Shown here in pieces: positions 1 through 5,469 of a DNA stretch of 6,479 bases. Every line of letters starts with the position of its first letter. The first letter of the stretch is position 1. Origin of the DNA: Ignavibacteria bacterium (GTDB lineage: Bacteria; Bacteroidota; Ignavibacteria; Ignavibacteriales; Melioribacteraceae). The position numbers were made by a program, and so were the translations under genes. The notes beneath the pieces are model-generated. The model did not search any database, was not told the DNA's origin, and saw only the letters and a program-made list of their open reading frames with translations. The stretch is taken from contig QILJ01000136.1 in NCBI GenBank assembly GCA_003233295.1, positions 1 through 6,479 of the forward strand, in the 5' to 3' direction.

Positions 1-102
1 GCCAAGGCCTTAATGAAAGAATATAACAACGCCATTATGTTAAACCAAAACCTTAGTGAAGAAGATGCCAGGGCGGTTGCCGAGTATTTGCGAACGTTAT
101 AA
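1..102 (+). CDS. C-terminal end of a c-type cytochrome-like protein (5' partial)
   Basis: The window opens inside a reading frame of 33 codons that ends with TAA at 100-102. The visible tail contains a methionine (ATG at 37-39), then a short run, then LSEEDARAVAEYLRTL. This is the usual ending of mono-haem class I cytochrome c domains: an axial-ligand Met, a few residues, then a last helix of the form L-S-x-E-E-x-x-x-V-x-x-Y-L-x-x-L. The haem-binding CXXCH lies upstream of the window, so the haem ligation and any signal peptide cannot be checked. If correct, it is a periplasmic or membrane-tethered electron carrier, or the cytochrome domain of a larger enzyme. The reading rests on one helix and one methionine. 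A possible terminator follows at 134-159. Confidence 0.6.
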   Translation, partial: AKALMKEYNNAIMLNQNLSEEDARAVAEYLRTL

Positions 103-133
103 CACTTTTGGGTAAATACAATACAACATAGTG

Positions 134-159
134 TTATCCCCTAGAATTTAAGGGGATAA
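134..159 (+). terminator. Hairpin, probable rho-independent terminator of the cytochrome gene
   Basis: A perfect 9-bp stem (134-142 with 151-159, arm TTATCCCCT) closes an 8-base loop and is followed by the T-rich stretch 162-170. It lies about 30 bases after the cytochrome stop codon, as expected for an intrinsic terminator, although the T-run is interrupted by A. The pairing continues outward imperfectly (123-133 with 160-170). The element could therefore also be the tip of a longer structure serving as the left flank of the cassette insert that starts at 187. Confidence 0.5.
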
Positions 160-187
160 AGTTATATTTTGTGTTCATATAACAAGT

Positions 188-217
188 TGTGCAAAATTAA
201 AAGAGAGCTTCTATAAT
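188..217 (+). promoter_or_regulatory. Possible promoter for the first cassette gene
   Basis: A perfect TATAAT (212-217) lies 14 bases upstream of the start codon at 231. A weak -35-like TTGTGC (188-193) sits 18 bases further upstream, matching TTGACA at 3 of 6 positions. The promoter would lie wholly inside the cassette, allowing expression wherever it is inserted. A TATAAT is easily found by chance in AT-rich DNA, so the call is tentative. No clear Shine-Dalgarno sequence precedes the gene. Confidence 0.3.
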
Positions 218-230
218 TAAGATAAGCGTA

Positions 231-1136
231 ATGAAAAAATCAATTTTTGATAGTAAATCGGAGAAGCGGATTTTTAAGAGAATGAAAACTCTATGGAGTA
301 AATATGTAGATGTTTTCCCTCAGATTCCAGTAAAAAATGTTGTAGAATATAATGAACTTGAAAAATTCGATAAGAATCCTAAAGTAAAGGATTTTTTGCT
401 AAAAACATCTTTTGATTTTGTTGTCTGTGAATTGGACTCGGGTATTCCAATTTTAATTATAGAGTTCGATGGTTTGAGCGGTGGATTTTCACGAGATGGA
501 ACCTTTTATTTAGGAACAGAATTAGAACAAGATAAGTATCGAAAATTAAAAATGGATGCAAAATTAAGGTTGTGCTCATACTTTCAAATTCCGATGATAG
601 TTCTTTCATATGAAGAATGTAATTTATTATCTGAAAGCAATGATTGGATAACTATACTTGATGTCATTATTGGTGACGCTATAGAGAAAAACTATCACGA
701 GAAGAATTATAGTGAATATATTAAAATATTGACAGAGGCATATAAATTTGGCGGAAAGGAAGCTGCAGAAATGGCGACCATTGAGATAGATACAATAAAT
801 GAGCTACATAATCCTATAAAAAGAAAGATTCGAGAAATTACAAGAAAATTCCCGCAATGGCCAATGCAAATAATATTTCCACAAGATAAGGATGGATACT
901 TAACTGGAGTGTTTAGCTTGAACTTGGGTCTGAAAACTATTGAAAAATCATACTATTCCAAAAAGCTTTTAGAGTTTGAATTAAAAATTAGAAATGTTGG
1001 TGTTTTTGAAAGCGATGGATTATTTCTGTTCAATACAATTGGAGAATATTGCTTAGCAAGAAAGACTGAGAAAGAGCTGGGAACTGATGGCGAAAAATGG
1101 CAGAAAAGATATAATGAAGCTGAGTGGACAAAATAA
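231..1136 (+). CDS. PD-(D/E)XK nuclease-like protein (DUF2726/Vsr-like fold) with an unknown C-terminal region
   Basis: This is a 301-residue cytoplasmic-looking protein without signal peptide or membrane segments. Its first 130 residues follow the order of small PD-(D/E)XK nucleases of the DUF2726/DUF559/Vsr type. There is an early Glu in a helix (SEKRIF, E11), a VFPQIPVKNVV strand (28-38), a Phe-Asp-Phe strand carrying D62, then the hydrophobic strand PILIIEFDG with E78 and D80. A helix with D101 and K105 follows, and then the strand IPMIVLSYEE (120-129). In relatives a His usually follows the EFDG strand; here the segment is glycine-rich (GLSGGFSRDG). Residues about 135-301 form a helical then mixed region that I do not recognise, including a PQWPMQIIFP segment. 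It is the only gene of predicted cassette 1. The nuclease fold is likely, but activity and role (defence, repair) are inferred. A DNA-binding protein without cleavage activity is the main alternative. Confidence 0.6.
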   Translation: MKKSIFDSKSEKRIFKRMKTLWSKYVDVFPQIPVKNVVEYNELEKFDKNPKVKDFLLKTSFDFVVCELDSGIPILIIEFDGLSGGFSRDGTFYLGTELEQDKYRKLKMDAKLRLCSYFQIPMIVLSYEECNLLSESNDWITILDVIIGDAIEKNYHEKNYSEYIKILTEAYKFGGKEAAEMATIEIDTINELHNPIKRKIREITRKFPQWPMQIIFPQDKDGYLTGVFSLNLGLKTIEKSYYSKKLLEFELKIRNVGVFESDGLFLFNTIGEYCLARKTEKELGTDGEKWQKRYNEAEWTK

Positions 1137-1137
1137 C

Positions 1138-1272
1138 TTTGCACAACAATGTATAAAAATAATAGCCGAAATAGTAGTAAATATGAGCATTATAGTCCGC
1201 AAAAAATTTAGTAATAAATTGAAAAATTCTGCTTCCGAAATCGGCTACTATTCTTATACAAACCGTTAGCGG
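1138..1272. repeat. attC-like imperfect palindrome ending cassette 1
   Basis: Outer boxes are TTTGCACAAC (R''-like, 1138-1147) and GTTAGCGG (R'-like, 1265-1272), each with the AAC/GTT core. Inside them, 1151-1169 pairs with 1241-1259 at 17 of 19 positions. The two exceptions (A1157 and A1162) are A-C on the + strand but T-G wobbles on the - strand, the strand that integron integrases recombine. Short unpaired spacers of 3 and 5 bases separate the core boxes from the stem, and about 70 AT-rich bases form the centre. The 135-base size fits known attC sites. It shares a 25-base block (1162-1186, 20 of 25 identical) and AAACCGTTA (1260-1268) with the element at 2398-2530. Its boxes do not match the strict RYYYAAC/GTTRRRY consensus. 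Confidence 0.55.
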
Positions 1273-1320
1273 TTATTAAAGAAAAACGGAAAAGAAACTG
1301 TCATAAAATTAAAAATCAGT

Positions 1321-1338
1321 TATTTTTGTAGAAAAGGA
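1321..1338 (+). promoter_or_regulatory. Bacteroidota-type -7 element and ribosome binding site before the YhcG-type gene
   Basis: TATTTTTG (1321-1328) is a perfect match to the TAnnTTTG -7 box of Bacteroidota promoters. No good TTTG -33 box lies at the expected distance; ACTG at 1297-1300 is the nearest candidate. AAAAGGA (1332-1338) is a reasonable Shine-Dalgarno sequence 6 bases before ATG 1345 and supports that start. If the -7 box is real, the leader would be only about 10 bases and would barely include this sequence, so the two signals partly compete. The promoter is the less certain of the two. Confidence 0.4.
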
Positions 1339-1344
1339 AAATAA

Positions 1345-2391
1345 ATGAGCAAAATTAAAAAGATAAATACGGATTTTTATAACAAAGTAGTTGATTTATT
1401 AAAAGAAGCCAGAAAATCAGTAGTAAGAACTGTTGATAAAACAATGGTTCATACCTATTTTGAAATAGGCAGAATGATTATTGAAGAAGAACAAAAAGGA
1501 AAAGAACGTGCAGAGTACGGGAAAAAGTTATTGAAAGTATTGTCAACAAAATTAACTAATGAATTTGGCAAGGGTTTTTCTGTAACTAACCTTCAACAAA
1601 TGAAGAATTTTTATAATGTTTATGGAAAACAACAGACACTGTCTGTTAAATCTGCGGACAATAAAAATTCATTGGTTGAGACTTCAATTCTTCAGTTAAG
1701 TTGGTCTCATTATTTATTTTTAATGCGGATTGATAATCCTGACGAAAGAAAATTTTATGAAATAGAGGCTGTTGAGAACAACTGGAGTTTAAGAGAATTA
1801 CGAAGACAATTTAACTCTGCACTTTTTGAAAGACTGGTTTTAAGCAGAGATAAAAAGGGGATACGAGAATTAGCAGAAAAGGGGCAACTAATTGAGAAAC
1901 CAGTAGATACTGTAAAAGACCCTTATGTACTAGAATTTCTTGGTTTACCGGAAGAACATAAATATTCAGAAAGTGAATTGGAACAAGAAATAATAGACAA
2001 ACTTGAACATTTTTTACTTGAACTTGGAAAAGGATTTGCTTTTGTTGGAAGACAAGTGAGATTTACTTTTGATGAAGAACATTTTCGGGTTGATTTAGTC
2101 TTTTATAATAGACTTTTACAGTGTTTTGTTGTAATTGACATAAAAATTGGGAAATTAACACATCAAGATTTGGGTCAAATGCAGATGTATGTAAATTATT
2201 ACGACAGATTTGTGAAACTTGACACAGAAAACAAAACCATCGGAATAATCTTATGTAAAGACAAAAATGATACTTTAGTAGAAATAACTCTTCCTGAAAA
2301 TAATGAACAGATTTTTGCGAGTAAATATCAGACTGTATTACCAAGCAAAAAAGAACTGGAACAATTGATTGAAAATAAGGAAGATAAATAA
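1345..2391 (+). CDS. YhcG/DUF1016 family PD-(D/E)XK nuclease
   Basis: This is a 348-residue, full-length member of the YhcG family. Residues about 10-165 form the helical DUF1016 N-terminal domain, recognisable by VHTYFEIGRMIIEEEQ, the YGKKLLKVLS helix, FGKGFSVTNLQQMKNFY and the WSHYLFLMRI motif. A short linker with DPYVLEFLGLPE (192-203) leads to the C-terminal nuclease domain (about 205-335). There VDLVFYN carries D250, VVIDIKIG carries D265 and K267 (the D-x-K form of the active site), and GQMQMYVNYYD (277-287) supplies the conserved Gln. All core residues are present, so it is probably catalytically competent. Relatives are scattered through defence islands and next to restriction-modification genes, and are considered DNA nucleases with poorly understood roles. 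It is alone in predicted cassette 2. The family call is strong; the defence role is inferred. Confidence 0.92.
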   Translation: MSKIKKINTDFYNKVVDLLKEARKSVVRTVDKTMVHTYFEIGRMIIEEEQKGKERAEYGKKLLKVLSTKLTNEFGKGFSVTNLQQMKNFYNVYGKQQTLSVKSADNKNSLVETSILQLSWSHYLFLMRIDNPDERKFYEIEAVENNWSLRELRRQFNSALFERLVLSRDKKGIRELAEKGQLIEKPVDTVKDPYVLEFLGLPEEHKYSESELEQEIIDKLEHFLLELGKGFAFVGRQVRFTFDEEHFRVDLVFYNRLLQCFVVIDIKIGKLTHQDLGQMQMYVNYYDRFVKLDTENKTIGIILCKDKNDTLVEITLPENNEQIFASKYQTVLPSKKELEQLIENKEDK

Positions 2392-2397
2392 ACAACA

Positions 2398-2530
2398 AAC
2401 CGCTAGCAAAAAACATAGCGCATACCGCAAGTAGTTGTAAATATGAATGATAGAATTATAATAAACATTGGTTGTAGACCGAAAGTGAGTAGCTTTAAAA
2501 TGTGGCACACCATATTCAAACCGTTAATAA
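2398..2530. repeat. attC-like imperfect palindrome ending cassette 2
   Basis: The left box AACCGCTAGC (2398-2407) and right core GTTAATAA (2523-2530) enclose a weaker stem. In it 2415-2429 pairs with 2501-2515 at 9 Watson-Crick positions, and three of the remaining positions are G-T wobbles on the - strand. Homology with the element at 1138-1272 is direct. TAGT(T/A)GTAAATATGA occurs at 2432-2446 and 1172-1186, each exactly 24 bases after the left box, and AAACCGTTA ends both (2518-2526 and 1260-1268). This shared design argues that the two intergenic stretches are copies of one recombination-site family rather than random spacers. The stem is degenerate, so the site may be poorly active. Confidence 0.5.
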
Positions 2531-2602
2531 CAACACAAGCTCAACCATCAATCTCGCATCTTTGTATAAATATTGTTACTTCATTTAAAATTTATCAGTA
2601 AA

Positions 2603-2630
2603 TTTGCAGTGATATAAGTCACTATAATTT
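2603..2630 (+). promoter_or_regulatory. Possible promoter with a dyad for the acidic protein/obg operon
   Basis: TTTG (2603-2606), 18 bases, then TAATTTAA (2625-2632) approximates the Bacteroidota -33/-7 pair. TATAAT (2623-2628) is also present but lacks a well-placed -35. Between them lies the inverted repeat AGTGA-N6-TCACT (2608-2612 and 2619-2623), which would place an operator-like site across the core promoter. The rest of 2531-2650 is AT-rich and shows no gene. Both the promoter and its control are tentative. Confidence 0.3.
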
Positions 2631-2650
2631 AATAAATATTTTATTAAGCA

Positions 2651-4414
2651 ATGTTTGAAAAAGAAATTGAGTTTATCTATAACTATTATCTGAATAAGAT
2701 AGAGAAACTAAACTCCTTCGTTACGTTTGATCAATTAGCTTCAGCCAAACTTCACCCTGCGTTGCTGCAGTATGTTTCAGCCGAAATTGATTATCTGATT
2801 TTTGAAGACCGCCAGAAGCTTTTGAAAGAATCTCTCTTCGATTATTCCGGTGATAAGATAAATGAATACTTTACTAAGATCAGCGAAGAGATAAAACTCA
2901 CAAAGAAATTCTCAAAAGATTATATCAGTAAACTTCTGCTTCATGCAACATCGTTCAATGTAAATTATGTTGTAAGACCAAATTGGTCACTGCTTCAATT
3001 CATCTTTGAAAATGAGGATGAGAAGTATATTTCAGAAGTAAAACAAATTCTGAATTATCTTTATTACTATCCGTATTACAAGAGGATTCTGACAAACTAT
3101 TTCAATAAAAAACATCTTTATAAAATATCGGAAGAAGAATTATCCGGTGTGCTTGATAAGATAGATAAGATAAATCTTGAAAATAATTATGAAGAGATAG
3201 TGAATGAATCACTCTCCAATATTGTTGATTTCATTAATATTGGCGAGGTAGGCAATAACAGAATTTCAAAAGATGTAATTGAATATTTCTTGATCGATAA
3301 GAATTTTGAGGAACCGTCAAAAATACTAGATGAGAAATTGACCGGCAGTTCCGATGATAAGTTCAAAATTAAAGAATACCGAGAGATCATCTTGAACCTT
3401 CAAGAAAAAGAGGAAGAGCAAACTATTCAGTCAGAAGAGGAAAAACAAACTGAGCAATCTGAAGAAGGAGTTCAACCTGATAAAGAGAATTTGAATGTTG
3501 AGGAAGAAGTCTCAACAGAGGAGGAAATAATTGCCGAAGAAAATGAACTTGAAGATGAAAATCTCGAAGAAGAACTTGAAATAGATAGTGAAATTTCTAA
3601 GCAGACTGAATCCGAAGAAGTTGATAATGATATAGAAGAATTAATAGATGAAAATGAATTTGAACCTCCTGAGCTGGATGAAGATGCAAGGATTGAAGAT
3701 ACTGATGTACAGGAAGTTTATGATATGGTAATAGAGGAAGAAGATATAGAAGATATTGAACTTGATGAGCCAAGTGTCGGCGAGAGACTGAACATAAGCG
3801 AAGATGAAGCAATTGATTCTTATCTAAAGGAATTGGATGAGTTAGAGGAAAACATAAAATCTCAAGTGAAAGAAGAGACCGAAGAAAAAGATAATACCGA
3901 ATTGCCTGATGAAGACGAAGAAAAATACGTTATTCATGGTTCGTCCGTTTCTTTTTCAGATGATGATTTTGGAATAGACACTTCTTCCGAACCGGTTGAA
4001 GAGGCAGAAAAATCTTCACCTTCTAAATTAGAAGATCTTTGGGATGATGATATTTCAATGCCCGAAGAGCCGGTACAAGAAAATCTTGTATTTGATGATG
4101 CAGCTGAAGATAATGACCAAGATGACAATATAGGATCTGATGAACATAATGCCGGAGAAGTTCAGCAGCCTCAAGTAGTAAAAAGAAATATTGATATTGG
4201 AGAGCTTCTTAAAAATAAAAAGATAACTAAGATAATTGAAAATATTTTTGATTATGATGTGGATGCATTTGAAAAAACAATCGAGAAAATTTCCGAATGT
4301 AAATTTGAGGTTGAAGCGCTTCAGATAATTGATGATATAGCACGTAATTCTTATCTGGATGAATCGTCAAAGGAGATCAAAGCATTTAAGAAGATAATCT
4401 CTGATTTGTTTTAA
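2651..4414 (+). CDS. Large acidic protein of unknown function, upstream of obg
   Basis: This 587-residue protein has no signal peptide or membrane segment, and I do not recognise its family. Three parts are visible. Residues 1-250 are rich in Leu, Ile, Tyr and Lys and look alpha-helical, with an aromatic stretch NYLYYYPYYKRIL (135-147). Residues about 251-500 are extremely rich in Glu and Asp, with little hydrophobic content, and are probably disordered; short islands such as SVSFSDDDFGID (432-443) and LEDLWDDDISM (460-470) could be binding motifs. Residues about 511-587 return to an ordered helical domain starting KRNIDIGELL and ending at the last residue. This end resembles, from memory only, the tails of other Ignavibacteria proteins. 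No strong ribosome binding site precedes ATG 2651. The gene lies 68 bases before obg on the same strand and may share its transcript. A scaffold or adaptor role is a guess. Confidence 0.85.
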   Translation: MFEKEIEFIYNYYLNKIEKLNSFVTFDQLASAKLHPALLQYVSAEIDYLIFEDRQKLLKESLFDYSGDKINEYFTKISEEIKLTKKFSKDYISKLLLHATSFNVNYVVRPNWSLLQFIFENEDEKYISEVKQILNYLYYYPYYKRILTNYFNKKHLYKISEEELSGVLDKIDKINLENNYEEIVNESLSNIVDFINIGEVGNNRISKDVIEYFLIDKNFEEPSKILDEKLTGSSDDKFKIKEYREIILNLQEKEEEQTIQSEEEKQTEQSEEGVQPDKENLNVEEEVSTEEEIIAEENELEDENLEEELEIDSEISKQTESEEVDNDIEELIDENEFEPPELDEDARIEDTDVQEVYDMVIEEEDIEDIELDEPSVGERLNISEDEAIDSYLKELDELEENIKSQVKEETEEKDNTELPDEDEEKYVIHGSSVSFSDDDFGIDTSSEPVEEAEKSSPSKLEDLWDDDISMPEEPVQENLVFDDAAEDNDQDDNIGSDEHNAGEVQQPQVVKRNIDIGELLKNKKITKIIENIFDYDVDAFEKTIEKISECKFEVEALQIIDDIARNSYLDESSKEIKAFKKIISDLF

Positions 4415-4482
4415 TCAAAAATTCAAGTTTCACTGATTTTATATTCCTATGGAAATCAAACTAAAAAACATTTCTGTGCTTT

Positions 4483-5469
4483 ATGATAATTGATTATGCG
4501 AAAATATATGTAAAAGCCGGTGACGGCGGTGATGGTGCAGTAGCATTCAGAAGAGAAAAATTCGTTCCAAAAGGCGGACCGTCTGGCGGTAATGGCGGAA
4601 ACGGCGGCAGCATTATTTTTGTCGCGGATAGTAATTTATCGACCTTGCTTGATTTCAGGTATAAACGTAAAATAATTGCTGAAAACGGTGCTGCCGGCGG
4701 CAATAGTCTCAAAGACGGCAGAGCAGGCAAAGATGTTATAATTAAAGTTCCTCCAGGGACTGTAGTTAAAAATAATGAAAGCGGCGAGGTGCTGCTCGAC
4801 TTAGAGGATGCAGGTAAAGAGATAGTGTTTCTTAAAGGCGGAATGGGAGGGAAGGGCAACAGTAATTTTGCAACGCCGACAAATCAAACTCCGCGTTATG
4901 CACAGCCTGGTAAACCCGGGAAAGAGATGGATATTATTCTTGAATTAAAACTTATTGCCGATATCGGTCTGGTTGGTTTCCCGAATGCCGGTAAATCAAC
5001 ATTGATTTCCGTTGTCTCTGCTGCGCGTCCCAAAATTGCAGATTATCCATTCACAACGCTTGAACCGAATCTTGGTATTGTAAAATACAAGGATTATAAA
5101 AGTTTTGTCATTGCGGATATCCCCGGTATTATTGAAGGTGCCCATGCAGGAAAAGGTTTGGGGCATAAGTTCCTTAAGCATATTGAGCGAACCAAGATAC
5201 TTTTAATTCTGATTGAATCAACTGTTGAAGATCCTCAGAAAGAATTTGATGTGCTGATGAAAGAACTCTCGGAGTTCAGCGAAGTTCTGAGAGAGAAGAC
5301 AAAAGTTATAGCATTTACAAAAAGTGATTTACTTGCTGAGGATGAGAAGAAAAAATTATCCGGCATGAAGATCAAGGGATATGACAATAAGATATTTGTT
5401 ATATCGGCAGTGGCGCAAGAGGGAATTACAAACCTATTAGATTACCTATGGAATTTTCTGAAAACATAA
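4483..5469 (+). CDS. obg: GTPase Obg/CgtA, ribosome assembly
   Basis: This is a complete 328-residue Obg. The N-terminal Obg fold (1-158) begins with the classic IDYAKIYVKAGDGGDG and contains the glycine-rich turns KGGPSGGNGGNGG (30-42) and GGMGGKGNSNFATPTNQ (119-135). The G domain carries G1 GFPNAGKST (165-173), the switch region YPFTTLEPNLG (188-198), G3 DIPG (212-215), G4 TKSD (279-282, with Thr in place of the usual Asn) and G5 SAV (308-310). The protein stops after the G domain, so it lacks the variable C-terminal OCT domain found in some members. Obg proteins bind the large ribosomal subunit during maturation and respond to guanine nucleotides and (p)ppGpp. The start fits the conserved N-terminus despite the absence of a clear Shine-Dalgarno sequence. 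Its last 22 bases overlap the permease frame. Confidence 0.97.
   Translation: MIIDYAKIYVKAGDGGDGAVAFRREKFVPKGGPSGGNGGNGGSIIFVADSNLSTLLDFRYKRKIIAENGAAGGNSLKDGRAGKDVIIKVPPGTVVKNNESGEVLLDLEDAGKEIVFLKGGMGGKGNSNFATPTNQTPRYAQPGKPGKEMDIILELKLIADIGLVGFPNAGKSTLISVVSAARPKIADYPFTTLEPNLGIVKYKDYKSFVIADIPGIIEGAHAGKGLGHKFLKHIERTKILLILIESTVEDPQKEFDVLMKELSEFSEVLREKTKVIAFTKSDLLAEDEKKKLSGMKIKGYDNKIFVISAVAQEGITNLLDYLWNFLKT

Larger units (their letters stand above)
187..1265 (+). mobile_element. Predicted integron-type gene cassette 1 (PD-(D/E)XK protein)
   Basis: The unit carries a single gene. It begins at a G^TT core (G186, TT187-188) within GTTGTGCAAA (186-195). The reverse complement of that sequence, TTTGCACAAC, occurs two bases after the stop codon at 1138-1147. 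The match is 10 of 10 and extends to 13 of 15 (186-200 against 1133-1147). In integron cassettes the R' box at the start of the cassette pairs with the R'' box at its own end once the cassette is circular, which is what this pattern predicts. The 3' end runs through an imperfect palindrome (1138-1272) to the next G^TT core at 1265/1266. No transposase, integrase or flanking target duplication was seen. The cassette interpretation is an inference. Confidence 0.6.
1266..2523 (+). mobile_element. Predicted integron-type gene cassette 2 (YhcG-type nuclease)
   Basis: The unit begins at the G^TT core 1265/1266 with GTTAGCGGTT (1265-1274). It carries its own near-complement AACCGCTAGC at 2398-2407, shortly after its stop codon (9 of 10 complementary). 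As a result ACAAACCG(T/C)TAGC appears at both 1258-1270 and 2395-2407. The unit ends at the next G^TT core (2523/2524) after a second palindromic element. The single gene runs in the same direction as cassette 1. The start and end boxes differ in sequence from those of cassette 1 but follow the same self-complementary rule. That is expected for separate integron cassettes and not for one transposon. No integrase is present in the window. Confidence 0.6.

Noticed and set aside
186..1147. The 10-bp inverted repeats around the first nuclease-like gene as terminal repeats of a transposon or MITE
   Set aside because: There is no transposase, no target-site duplication beside the repeats, and a second neighbouring unit follows the same self-complementary rule with a different box sequence. 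Cassette architecture explains more.
1087..1269. 60-codon + strand frame spanning the end of the first nuclease-like gene and the palindrome
   Set aside because: Its start lies inside the known gene in another frame and its 3' half is the stem of the attC-like element, so the frame is incidental.
3597..3812. 71-codon - strand frame opposite the acidic protein
   Set aside because: Leu/His/Gln-rich antisense shadow of GAA/GAT-rich coding sequence.
3400..4180. GAA/GAT-rich stretch as a tandem repeat
   Set aside because: The repetition reflects Glu/Asp codons without a fixed period or conserved unit.
4434..4458. Inverted repeat TGATTT...AAATCA between the acidic gene and obg as a terminator
   Set aside because: A 6-bp AT-rich stem with a 13-base loop and no T-run; too weak, and the genes probably share a transcript.
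4494..4859. 121-codon - strand frame opposite obg
   Set aside because: Proline- and serine-rich antisense reading of the glycine-rich Obg fold, a common artefact with no start signal.
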